NCBI GenBank assembly: GCA_964528645.1
Contig: CAZGSR010000018.1
Location: forward strand, 1 to 53,427
From: UBA5734 sp964528645
Lineage (GTDB): Bacteria > Bacillota > Clostridia > Saccharofermentanales > UBA5734
DNA length: 53,427 nt
Direction of reading: 5' to 3'
Below, in pieces: positions 33,369 through 41,287 of this stretch; position 1 is the first letter of the stretch; every line of letters begins with the position of its first letter. The notes below the pieces were generated by a model. It saw nothing but the letters and a program-made list of their open reading frames with translations. It was not told the origin of the DNA and did not search any database. The position numbers and the translations under genes were made by a program.

Positions 33369-35105
33369 ATGAAAAAACCGGAACCTCTGAAAAATTACCA
33401 GCAACCATTGCTGTCGCATAACCAGATGGTCATCAAACCGGTTGACCAGGTGCTCTGTCCGGAGGCGGTCTATCTGCTAAGCCAGATCAGGCATCCTGCC
33501 TTGCCGGCTTTGCGTGGTGTCGAGGAGATCGAGCTGGACGGACAGCCGCCACGGGACTGCTTCCTGTTTGATTTCTTGCCTGGAACCAGCCTGGACCGCC
33601 TGTCAACAGCTGAGCAGGACGACTGGCCGTTGTTGGCTAAGATCCACTTTTTCACCGAATTAGCCCAGGTGGTCGATTTTCTCCACGTCCAGTGCGAACC
33701 AGGTCTCCTGCATCTGGATATCAAGCCGGCCAATGTCCTGCTCGGCCCCGATCTCAGGCCGCGCCTGATTGATTTTGGTGCGATGCAGCACTTGGCCCGG
33801 GATCCGGCTGGTGAACAACAAGCAGCGGCCTTGCCGGCTTGCTCGGGCCAGAACATCGCTTGCACCCCTGCCTTTGCCGCCCCAGAGGTCTTGCAGGGAC
33901 GCCCTGTCATGGCGTCTGATGTCTACGCCATTGGCCTGACCATGATGTCAGCGCTGACCGGTATCCAGTCAGGCGATGAAATCAAGGCCAGATTACCGGA
34001 TCTTTTGCGTACTCTGCCACCACCTCTGTCCAGTGTGCTCGTCCGCTGTCTGCAATCCAATGCACAAGACCGGATCGGTTCAGCGAGTGAACTGGCCAGC
34101 GACCTGGGAAAGGCTGCTGAGCGGATCCAGATAGCCAGCCAGTCCATTATGACAGCTGATGATCCTGCCAGCCCAGAGTCCGAAACCGGACACCCGTCCC
34201 AGACAGAAAGAGAAGCAACGCCTGCCCAGATGGGGCAAGCGTCAACAGGAGCTGGACCAGAACAACCCTCCCGGTTGATCTGTGTCTGGGATGGCCCCGA
34301 GTTTGGCTGTGAATTAGCCGTTCAGTTGAAACACTATTACTCGAGCGTGCTGGTGATTGATTGTGACCTGATGAATCCTCAGGCAGATCTTCTCCTGGGC
34401 AAGAAAAGCCGGCCCAGCCTGACCGCCCCTCTGCGATCTGCTGACAATCTCAATCTGGTCCTCAAGGAGGCTTTGCGTGGGACTTTGAACAGCCGCCGCC
34501 TGCGTGAACTGGCCTGGCCATCCTTGGCAGAGCCGGTGGATCTGCTGGTCTTTGGCGACAATCTGGATGAATACGACCACATTCCGGCGGACAGTCTCCT
34601 GAAGTTATTGGAGATCGCCCGGCAGAGCTATCCTGTGATCCTCTTGTTGTGCAACCGGTTCATCTATGACGCCTTCACTTGCCTTGGGCTGATGACAGCG
34701 GACCAAGTCCTCGTGCCGCTGACCGGACATGCTGCGGCTTTCCGGTCTGTGAACCGGTCGATCGACTTTCTGGCCTTGCGCCAGCAGATCGATCCCATGC
34801 GAGTCCATATCATTGCTTTCCCCTATGACGAACGTTCGGATCTGAGTCTGGGCACACTGGATGTCCTGAGCCGGAACCGTCTGGTTGGCAGTGTGCGAAC
34901 AACATTGGCGCGCCAGCGCCAGAAAGGCACAGCCAAGCCCTACGCGACAGATATCAGCCCCATCAATGCCAAGGAGTACGATGGCATCATCGCCCGTCTG
35001 GGAGCGATTGCCAGAAAGGAAGCAGCTCATGCCAATCATCACCTCACACGCCCTGTTCGCCGAACAGTACGGTTCTTATCGCGCCAGACCCATCCAGCTC
35101 AATGA
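33369..35105 (+). CDS. Protein kinase-like domain fused to TadZ/CpaE-like ATPase domain
   Basis: The 578 residues have two parts. At about 15-260 lies a Ser/Thr kinase-like domain with VIKP (candidate ATP Lys), HLDIKPANVLL (catalytic loop), LIDFG and FAAPEVL, but no glycine-rich loop. A linker rich in Ser, Glu and Gln follows. From about 297 the protein resembles a MinD/ParA-like TadZ/CpaE protein (RLICVWDGPEFGCELA, VLVIDCDLMNPQADLLLG, ILLLCNRF, TADQVLVPL); its P-loop is non-canonical. The gene opens the Tad operon and overlaps tadA by 77 nt, so the product is probably a pilus-assembly localisation or regulation factor. ATG 33369 is used because longer frames begin inside the clpX terminator. 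Confidence 0.8.
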   Translation: MKKPEPLKNYQQPLLSHNQMVIKPVDQVLCPEAVYLLSQIRHPALPALRGVEEIELDGQPPRDCFLFDFLPGTSLDRLSTAEQDDWPLLAKIHFFTELAQVVDFLHVQCEPGLLHLDIKPANVLLGPDLRPRLIDFGAMQHLARDPAGEQQAAALPACSGQNIACTPAFAAPEVLQGRPVMASDVYAIGLTMMSALTGIQSGDEIKARLPDLLRTLPPPLSSVLVRCLQSNAQDRIGSASELASDLGKAAERIQIASQSIMTADDPASPESETGHPSQTEREATPAQMGQASTGAGPEQPSRLICVWDGPEFGCELAVQLKHYYSSVLVIDCDLMNPQADLLLGKKSRPSLTAPLRSADNLNLVLKEALRGTLNSRRLRELAWPSLAEPVDLLVFGDNLDEYDHIPADSLLKLLEIARQSYPVILLLCNRFIYDAFTCLGLMTADQVLVPLTGHAAAFRSVNRSIDFLALRQQIDPMRVHIIAFPYDERSDLSLGTLDVLSRNRLVGSVRTTLARQRQKGTAKPYATDISPINAKEYDGIIARLGAIARKEAAHANHHLTRPVRRTVRFLSRQTHPAQ

Positions 35106-36309
35106 TGCCCCTCATCCGGATTTCAATCCACCAGCCTTGACCGACCTGATTGCCCAAGTCTCCGCCAGTGTCCTGGCATCTGAACCCGCATTGGTCGCCG
35201 AAGTTGCTGCTGGCAAGATCGACCGGGCTGTTCTGGAGAACCTGATCCAGAAAACGGCCGACCGGGAAAGCTTGCGAGCGGGTTACTACGCCACTGAACT
35301 GCGCCAGCAGACGATGGATTTCCTGTTTGGCTATGGTCCTTTGCAGGAATATGTCGATGATCCGGACGTGACAGATATCGATGGGACAGGTCCGGCCGAA
35401 TTCACCGTCAAGCGCCATGGCCAGCGCATGCCCATCCCGGTCCGGTTCAATTCGGAACGTGCGTACGACACCTACTGCCGCTTGCTGATCATCCGCCAGG
35501 GTGGCCAGATCAACGACAATGACAGCCATTGTCGGGTCACAGACGAGCGATTCCGCCTGCGCATCAATGTCACCGTCCCGCCCCGCAGCGCGACGTTCCC
35601 GACGGTCTGCATCCGCAAGCATCGCAACATTGCGTACAACCTTGAACAACTGGCACGGATCGGCATGTTCCCACCTGAAACCGTAGCGCTGCTCAAGGAC
35701 ATCAGTGCCTCTGACCAGTCTTTTCTGATCTGTGGCAAAGGTGCTTCCGGCAAAACAACCTTGCTGCGTGCCATGATCAAGGCCATGCCACTTCTGGAGC
35801 GCGTTCTGGTTGCCGAAAGTGACAGCGAAATCTACCCTGAAAAACCCTATTGCCTGATCCACCGGATTCGCAAGGGGAATGAGGGCGGCTTGCCTGTGAC
35901 TTTGCGGGACCTGGTTGCCGACGGTCTGACCATGTCGCTGGATACGTATTGCATCGGAGAAATTGTCGGTGACGAGGCGCTGGAGTTTATCAAGGCTGCC
36001 TATTCCGGGCATCGTTGCCTGGCCACGACTCATGCCGAAAGTGGCCGTGACGCGCTCGAGCGTTTATTGTCCCTTGCCCGTCCGGCTACGACTGGGGAAA
36101 GCGAAACCAGCTTGCGCTCCATGCTGGCCAAAGGAGTCGATACAGTCATCTATTTGAAAAATTTTCGTCTGGAAGAGATCTGGACTGTGACGAACAGCCA
36201 AGACCTGGAGGGGCAGTATGAAATGGATCGAATTTGGCCGCAACCGGCAACAGAGACTGGAAATTCTCCAATTGACAAGCTTGCTGAATCGCTGGTGCCA
36301 GGTTCGTGA
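35029..36309 (+). CDS. tadA: Tad/Flp pilus assembly ATPase (CpaF/TadA family)
   Basis: TadA is the secretion ATPase that powers Tad pilus assembly at the inner face of the membrane. The 426 residues have an N-terminal helical region, then LFGYGPLQEYVDDPDVTDI (typical of CpaF), Walker A CGKGASGKTTLL at about 248 and a Walker B-like region DTYCIGEIVGDEALEF. The His box is HRCLATTHAES. ATG 35029 with AAGGA upstream overlaps the kinase-TadZ gene by 77 nt; the 3' end overlaps tadB by 92 nt. Confidence 0.93.
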   Translation: MPIITSHALFAEQYGSYRARPIQLNDAPHPDFNPPALTDLIAQVSASVLASEPALVAEVAAGKIDRAVLENLIQKTADRESLRAGYYATELRQQTMDFLFGYGPLQEYVDDPDVTDIDGTGPAEFTVKRHGQRMPIPVRFNSERAYDTYCRLLIIRQGGQINDNDSHCRVTDERFRLRINVTVPPRSATFPTVCIRKHRNIAYNLEQLARIGMFPPETVALLKDISASDQSFLICGKGASGKTTLLRAMIKAMPLLERVLVAESDSEIYPEKPYCLIHRIRKGNEGGLPVTLRDLVADGLTMSLDTYCIGEIVGDEALEFIKAAYSGHRCLATTHAESGRDALERLLSLARPATTGESETSLRSMLAKGVDTVIYLKNFRLEEIWTVTNSQDLEGQYEMDRIWPQPATETGNSPIDKLAESLVPGS

Positions 36310-36787
36310 GAATCTGATGTACGCATTTGAGCGCTGTCTGGACAGCTCACTGAGTCCATCTTTGAACCGAGCCATCCAGGACCTTTTAACCCGGATCAGG
36401 GGCGGTATGCCGCCGGACCAGGCGTTGGAGATGTTTCAGGCTTATTCAGACCTGGAGCCTTTCCAGGACTTGGTGATTGCCCTGCGGTTCAACTTTCGCC
36501 ATCGTGGCAGATTGCCAGCTCTGCTGGAACTCCTGGAAATCCAGCAAAACAAGCTGGAAGAGGCACAAAATGACCGCAGGATCGGTAATCGTTCCGACCT
36601 TATCCTGGCAGTCTTGCTCACGGGTGCTGTGCCAATCCTATTTTGCATCCGCCTGGCTTCCAGCACAGAGACGAGGCAACTGTTTCTGCACCAAACCACG
36701 GGCCCGCTGTTGCTGGTGCTTTCTGCCCTGGCCTATGTCGCAGCAGTCCTGGTCCTGGTCCGGGCTTACCGGCAAATCCGGTCTTGA
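36218..36787 (+). CDS. tadB: TadB-like pilus assembly membrane protein
   Basis: The 189 residues have a helical cytoplasmic region like a T2SS-F domain (about 20-115, GGMPPDQALEMFQAYSD, RHRGRLPALLELLE) and two C-terminal TM helices. Canonical TadB proteins are longer and have a further N-terminal TM part, so this is a short form. A GGAGGGG site precedes ATG 36218. It overlaps tadA by 92 nt, an unusually deep overlap, and is 12 nt before tadC. Confidence 0.8.
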   Translation: MKWIEFGRNRQQRLEILQLTSLLNRWCQVRENLMYAFERCLDSSLSPSLNRAIQDLLTRIRGGMPPDQALEMFQAYSDLEPFQDLVIALRFNFRHRGRLPALLELLEIQQNKLEEAQNDRRIGNRSDLILAVLLTGAVPILFCIRLASSTETRQLFLHQTTGPLLLVLSALAYVAAVLVLVRAYRQIRS

Positions 36788-36799
36788 AAGGTGTCCCCC

Positions 36800-37657
36800 A
36801 TGAGGGAGATATTTTTGACACTCCGCCCTTACATGCCTTGGATCTTGCTTGGTCTGATCCTATGGGCCATTGTCTACAACCTGCTTCCGGCTGTGGCCTG
36901 CCGGTTTGACAGTCGCCTGGCCAACGCCTTCTTTAAAAGGCAGCCCGAACTTGATTACAGCTGGCTCAGCCGGCTGCCATCACCCTGGGTGGAGTCTCTG
37001 AGCCAGCGCTTGCTGGCTGCAGGATTTCGTGAGCGCAAGTCGGTCGCGATCTATCTTCTGGCGATGACCGTTCCGATCATCTTGCTGGTGCTTCTGGCGA
37101 CCATCGTCCGCGGCCCGGTTCACCTGTATGCTCTCACTGGTTGCCTGGCAGCTGTCCTGGTCAATGGCTGGGTCACACACCGCATCCGGCAACGACGCCT
37201 GTCTTTCCAGCTCAGCCTGTACAAGATCTACCGGTTCCTCGACTTGCAGCTGACATCCGGTGTCAATGCCTTTGATGTTCTCAAAGGTTTGCCCGAAGCC
37301 ATCGCTCAACCACTGATTCGGGAGGATTTCCTGAGGTTTTCTGCCCGTCTGGAACTGACACAAGATCTGGACCGGGCTCTGGATGAACTACAGGCCGCTT
37401 TTACCGGACCGGACATGAACCTGTTGGCCTCGCAATTGCGCAACAGCATGCAGACGGGTGTCATGGGCCAAACTTTCCAGCGCATGGAAAGCCTGCTCTT
37501 CAATCGCCATCTCAGTCTGGTCCGGGCCCGCAGCAAACAGCTGCGCAGCGACTTGCTGATCGTCGCTTTGCTGGCGCTGGTGCCGATCGAAATCCTGTAC
37601 CTTTTCCCGCTGGCTGCCCAGGCTGTGCTATCCCTGGGCCAATTGTACGGACCGTAG
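36800..37657 (+). CDS. tadC: TadC-like pilus assembly membrane protein
   Basis: The 285 residues have an N-terminal TM helix, two TM helices at about 85-135 and a T2SS-F-type cytoplasmic domain (FLDLQLTSGVNAFDVLKGLPEA, MNLLASQLRNSMQTGVMGQ). A final TM helix is LLIVALLALVPIEILYLFPL. TadB and TadC together make the membrane platform for TadA. ATG 36800 with AAAGGTG upstream is preferred to GTG 36791. Confidence 0.85.
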   Translation: MREIFLTLRPYMPWILLGLILWAIVYNLLPAVACRFDSRLANAFFKRQPELDYSWLSRLPSPWVESLSQRLLAAGFRERKSVAIYLLAMTVPIILLVLLATIVRGPVHLYALTGCLAAVLVNGWVTHRIRQRRLSFQLSLYKIYRFLDLQLTSGVNAFDVLKGLPEAIAQPLIREDFLRFSARLELTQDLDRALDELQAAFTGPDMNLLASQLRNSMQTGVMGQTFQRMESLLFNRHLSLVRARSKQLRSDLLIVALLALVPIEILYLFPLAAQAVLSLGQLYGP

Positions 37658-37703
37658 CGCACGAATCGATGCGCCGGTAATAGATTTTTCAGGAGGATAC
37701 CCC

Positions 37704-37967
37704 ATGTACAACCGCACAATCAAACCCATTCAAACCTTGCTCGGCCGCATCAACCGCGATCGTGCAACCAAACTGCCAACCCAAAGAAGCTGGCGCAAAC
37801 GTTCCGGATTTGGCCTGAACGAAGTCATCGGCATTGCCATCACGGTCACGGTTGCGGCGCTGATTGTTGCTCCTGGTGTCCAAGGGCTTGCCCAGACGGC
37901 TATTACCAACATGAACACGTGGTTCACATCCATATCGGGTGATTTGTTTGCAACAACAATAACCTGA
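37704..37967 (+). CDS. Flp-type pilin (major pilin candidate)
   Basis: This 87-residue prepilin-like protein has a long basic leader of about 36 residues, then a processing motif SG-FGLNEV with Glu at position 5. A hydrophobic helix follows (IGIAITVTVAALIVAPGV), then a short Thr/Asn-rich tail. Flp pilins are usually 50-70 residues with shorter leaders. An AGGAGG site precedes ATG 37704. Its place after tadC suits the major subunit of this operon. Confidence 0.8.
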   Translation: MYNRTIKPIQTLLGRINRDRATKLPTQRSWRKRSGFGLNEVIGIAITVTVAALIVAPGVQGLAQTAITNMNTWFTSISGDLFATTIT

Positions 37968-38041
37968 TGATCTGGCGGTAATCTGCAACTGACTGACTGA
38001 ACTACAAAAGGATCTCGTTCATAGGGTTCGAGGAGGTGTCC

Positions 38042-38434
38042 ATGATTGCTCAAGTGATTGTCCTGGCTTTGTCTTTGGTGGCGATGATTGGCATCAGTCT
38101 GCAGGGGATCTTGTTTGCAGTGCCGATCTTCCAGCGGATGACCTTTGATGCCATTTGCCACCGAGGACTGATGCAGATGGACCAGTCAGGCGGCATGACG
38201 GATACTATCCAGCTCTTTCTGGAAAATAACCTTTCCCAGGCTGGGTTCCAGAACCTCGTTATTCATGGGGATCGCTCGGTCACACTTGGCGACGAAATGT
38301 CTCTGTATGTGCAAGGATCCCTCGCCGTGCGCAGCTTGACGACCGGACTGCAGATGACTCAGGAAACACGTGCTTTCGTGTACCACAACAGCATCTTGTC
38401 CAGACATCTGGTCACTGCAGCGGGGATGCCATGA
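38042..38434 (+). CDS. Minor pseudopilin-like protein (DUF4320/TadE-like)
   Basis: The 130 residues begin with a hydrophobic N-terminal helix (MIAQVIVLALSLVAMIGIS) and continue as a soluble beta-rich domain of about 90 residues. This is the layout of small TadE-like or DUF4320 proteins found in Firmicute Tad loci. There is no clear prepilin cleavage Gly. ATG 38042 lies after AGGAGG; GTG 38036 is less likely. Family assignment rests on context and layout. Confidence 0.6.
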   Translation: MIAQVIVLALSLVAMIGISLQGILFAVPIFQRMTFDAICHRGLMQMDQSGGMTDTIQLFLENNLSQAGFQNLVIHGDRSVTLGDEMSLYVQGSLAVRSLTTGLQMTQETRAFVYHNSILSRHLVTAAGMP

Positions 38435-38949
38435 CCCGGGCAGAATCACTGGCCAGACAGGGATCACTAAGCATGAACAAACCTGTGAAGCAACGTTCCG
38501 ACTGTGGTTCAGTGGGGTTCGTGTTGATCCTGGCCAGTCTGACTGTTTTCCTGCTCTTGCCGCTTCTGGCCGGCCTGATCCGGACTGCTTACAGCCAGCT
38601 GATCGTTTTGCGGGCTGGAGCCCTGCTCGATGAGACGTTGCCCTCAGCCAGCCTGTGTCTGGATCCGGACAGGCTGGCCGAGGGAGAGCTCGCCCTGGAC
38701 GGGGCTGCAGTGGAAGCCCTGGTCCGGACACGACTCGAAACGACGCGTCCTTCTTTGCTGGTTGGCCGGCTGGAGATTCTGTCCGTCACGGTCAGTTGGT
38801 TGGCCGTTCCCCTTTCTGATAACCATTGGCTGGGAGATCGCCAGCCCGACCAGATCCCGGTTGTCTCCTGTACCATCCGGCTCGTGCCGATGGCAGGGGA
38901 TCCGGTTTTACTGACCCGATCGGTGAAATTGCTGCAAACACCGGACTAA
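38431..38949 (+). CDS. TadE/G-like pilus-associated protein
   Basis: The 172 residues have a short basic N-terminus, one TM helix at about 30-50 (GFVLILASLTVFLLLPLLAG) and an exported domain with a conserved Cys (SASLCLDPD, VVSCTIRL). This is the usual shape of minor pilin or TadE/G-like proteins. It overlaps the previous gene by 4 nt (ATGA). A second in-frame ATG at 38473 is possible. The function is inferred from the operon. Confidence 0.6.
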   Translation: MTRAESLARQGSLSMNKPVKQRSDCGSVGFVLILASLTVFLLLPLLAGLIRTAYSQLIVLRAGALLDETLPSASLCLDPDRLAEGELALDGAAVEALVRTRLETTRPSLLVGRLEILSVTVSWLAVPLSDNHWLGDRQPDQIPVVSCTIRLVPMAGDPVLLTRSVKLLQTPD

Positions 38950-38969
38950 CTTGCCCTCTGGAGGGAACG

Positions 38970-39617
38970 ATGCGCAAATATCAGCAAACCCTATTATCGA
39001 TTTTGTTGACTGTGATCCTGCTTGGCCTTGCATACTGGGCCGGGCGGGATCAACCTGTTGTTGAGATGAAACCGGTGGTCAGAGTGGTCCAGGACGTACC
39101 AGCAGGAAGCCAGCTATCTGCTGCAGACTTGACCTTGGTGGAATTGCCTGTTTCTACGCTCATGGGCAACTATTTCCAGGAACTGACCGTAGCCATTGGC
39201 CAGTGGTCGATGGAACCTCTGGCTGCAGGAGAAATTCTGATCAGCAACAAAGTATCTCATCAGCCATCCGGGATCAGATTCCCTAATCCTGGTCCGGGAC
39301 GCCGGTTGATGACGGTTGAGCTTGCTCCGGGTGCGGCTAATGGCTTTTTTCTCGGTCCAGGCAATCGGATCGATCTCATTCTAGTTCCACGTCAGGATCA
39401 TACCGGGCTCGAAATGACCCAGACCATTCGCAACATAGAAATCATCGAGGTGATTGGCGCTGGAGAGGCTTCTTCCAGTTTCCTGCCTGCGGCCAGTCCA
39501 TCGTCAGCGTTGCTCTGCCTGGATGTCAGCCTGCAGCAGGCCCAGCAGCTTGCTGAAGCCAAGAGCCGGACAGATATCCAGATCGCAGTCATCAATGAAT
39601 CCTCCGCTGGAGAATGA
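38970..39617 (+). CDS. cpaB: CpaB/SAF-domain pilus assembly protein
   Basis: The 215 residues have an N-terminal TM helix (ILLTVILLGLAYWAGRD), a SAF-like domain (VVRVVQDVPAGSQLSAADLTLVELP) and an RcpC/CpaB region (RLMTVELAPGAANGFFLGPGNRIDLILV). The family binds peptidoglycan or assists export in Tad systems. ATG 38970 with GGAGGG upstream. It is the last gene of the operon; no secretin is encoded, which fits a single-membrane cell. Confidence 0.87.
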   Translation: MRKYQQTLLSILLTVILLGLAYWAGRDQPVVEMKPVVRVVQDVPAGSQLSAADLTLVELPVSTLMGNYFQELTVAIGQWSMEPLAAGEILISNKVSHQPSGIRFPNPGPGRRLMTVELAPGAANGFFLGPGNRIDLILVPRQDHTGLEMTQTIRNIEIIEVIGAGEASSSFLPAASPSSALLCLDVSLQQAQQLAEAKSRTDIQIAVINESSAGE

Positions 39618-39669
39618 CACTGCAACCAGAATGTCACCGGATGTGATTGTTTTTGGTGACGGAGGCATT

Positions 39670-39697
39670 TTGAAAAGTCTGTATGATCTGTTATATT
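39670..39697 (+). promoter_or_regulatory. Candidate promoter of the AraC-fol operon
   Basis: TTGAAA (39670-39675) and TATATT (39692-39697) are spaced by 16 bp, 20 nt before the regulator start. Just upstream, GTCACC (39634-39639) is repeated in inverse as GGTGAC (39656-39661), a possible operator. Confidence 0.55.
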
Positions 39698-39716
39698 GGA
39701 TTGCAGGTGATGCACG

Positions 39717-40715
39717 ATGTTTGAAGATCTACTACCTGCAGTCGAAAGAGGCATCCTTGAAGCAGCTGGTGCGATTCCGGTTGTATTCAAAGGTCTGGAA
39801 CGCTCCTTTGAAAAGGGCGCTTCTTTTTCAGCGCCCAGCAGGCATGATCACCATGAATTGGTCTACCTGCGCAGTGGCCGAGCCGAGTTTGATCTCGAGG
39901 GCCGCAAGGTCATCGTCGACAAGGGAAGCTCCCTGGTCATACGGCCGCGTGTCACACACTCGTTGCGAGCCATCGACGGCTTCGTCGAAATTGTCGCCGT
40001 CTATTTTGGTTTTGCCCATCCCAATACATTACCATTACCGCCCCATGGACAGCTGGCGCAGACAGGATTCCAGTTCCGCACCACAGACATCGAACCGCGA
40101 AGCCTGGAGAAATTCCTCAGCTTTGCAACTGGCAATGAACCGGCAACAGATGACAAGGCCCCCGATCCTTTTATCCTGATCCGGGGCAAAAGCCGCCAGG
40201 ATATCGCCAGCCTGGTGGAACGGATTTTGCGGGAGAATCGCCTGGAGTCCTATGGCCAGGAGTTGATGATGCAGCTGCTGGCAATGGAGCTTCTGGTGAC
40301 CCTGGCCCGTGGTTTACGGGAAGAATGGGAAGAAAGCCTTCGTGTCCGTACGGGTAAAGCGAGGGAACTGGTGCGTATCGCCAGGGATTTCATCATCGAA
40401 AACCACGACCGGGATATTTCTGTTGCCGAGGTTGCTGGCTATGTTTTCCTGAGCCAGGGCTATTTCACCCGAGCTTTCCGCGATGAGACAGGCCTCTCCC
40501 CGATGGCTTTCCTGATGCAGATCCGGGTCGAGCATGCTTGCAAGCTGCTGGAACAGAAAGACATCAAAGTCAGCGGCGTTGCAGATCAGGTTGGCTTTTC
40601 GAGTCCGCAGCGCTTCAATGCTGCGTTTAGAAAGCACATCGGCATGACTCCGATGGAATATCGCCGGATGGTGCTGCGGCAAAAGACCGGCCAAGAACAG
40701 ACAGGTGAATCATGA
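39717..40715 (+). CDS. AraC-family transcriptional regulator
   Basis: The 332 residues have an N-terminal cupin-like effector domain (HDHHELVYLRSGRAEFDLEGR, about 40-110) and a C-terminal AraC DNA-binding domain with two helix-turn-helix motifs. The first is ISVAEVAGYVFLSQGYFTRA; the second is VSGVADQVGFSSPQRFNAAF, followed by the KHIGMTPMEYR signature. The ligand is unknown. Its stop overlaps the folE start by 4 nt, which ties a sugar- or metabolite-type regulator to folate genes. Confidence 0.9.
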   Translation: MFEDLLPAVERGILEAAGAIPVVFKGLERSFEKGASFSAPSRHDHHELVYLRSGRAEFDLEGRKVIVDKGSSLVIRPRVTHSLRAIDGFVEIVAVYFGFAHPNTLPLPPHGQLAQTGFQFRTTDIEPRSLEKFLSFATGNEPATDDKAPDPFILIRGKSRQDIASLVERILRENRLESYGQELMMQLLAMELLVTLARGLREEWEESLRVRTGKARELVRIARDFIIENHDRDISVAEVAGYVFLSQGYFTRAFRDETGLSPMAFLMQIRVEHACKLLEQKDIKVSGVADQVGFSSPQRFNAAFRKHIGMTPMEYRRMVLRQKTGQEQTGES

Positions 40716-41287
40716 ACAATCATCCAATGGATCTGCCGCGGATCGAACGCGCCGTCCGTGAAATCCTTCTGGCGATCGGAGAAGATCCGGATCGCGAGGG
40801 CTTGCAGGAGACCCCGCATCGGGTAGCCCGCATGTACAGTGAAATTTTTGCCGGCCTGCATGAACCGATCGAGAACTCGATCAAGGTCTTTAACGAGAAA
40901 GACCATGATGAAATGATCCTGGTCGGTGATATTCCTTTTTATTCGATGTGTGAGCACCACTTGCTGCCCTTCATTGGCAAGGCTCATGTCGTATACATCC
41001 CCAATCAGGGCCGAATCCTTGGCTTATCGAAAATTGCCCGGATCGTGGACATGATGTCCAAAAAACCACAGCTGCAGGAACGGTTGACGTCCCAGATCGC
41101 TGACACGATCGTCGAGGCGGTTGCACCCCTTGGCGTCGCGGTGGTGGTGGAAGCTGAACATCTGTGCATGACCATGCGTGGAATCAAAAAGCCAGGCTCC
41201 ATGACAGTCACTTCTGCCTTGCGCGGCCTGTGCAAGAAAGATGCACGCAGCCGGGCGGAGGCGCTGGCTTTGATTCATCATACATGA
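40712..41287 (+). CDS. folE: GTP cyclohydrolase I
   Basis: FolE converts GTP to dihydroneopterin triphosphate, the first step of folate synthesis. The 191 residues include YSMCEHHLLPFIGKAHV (zinc Cys and His) and the second zinc Cys in HLCMTMRG. REGLQETPHRVARMY is a family signature. It is translationally coupled to the AraC gene upstream and to folP downstream (ATGA overlaps). Confidence 0.97.
   Translation: MNNHPMDLPRIERAVREILLAIGEDPDREGLQETPHRVARMYSEIFAGLHEPIENSIKVFNEKDHDEMILVGDIPFYSMCEHHLLPFIGKAHVVYIPNQGRILGLSKIARIVDMMSKKPQLQERLTSQIADTIVEAVAPLGVAVVVEAEHLCMTMRGIKKPGSMTVTSALRGLCKKDARSRAEALALIHHT

Noticed and set aside
35044..36033. 329-codon minus-strand frame opposite tadA
   Set aside because: It lies wholly within the well-supported tadA gene and shows no domain.
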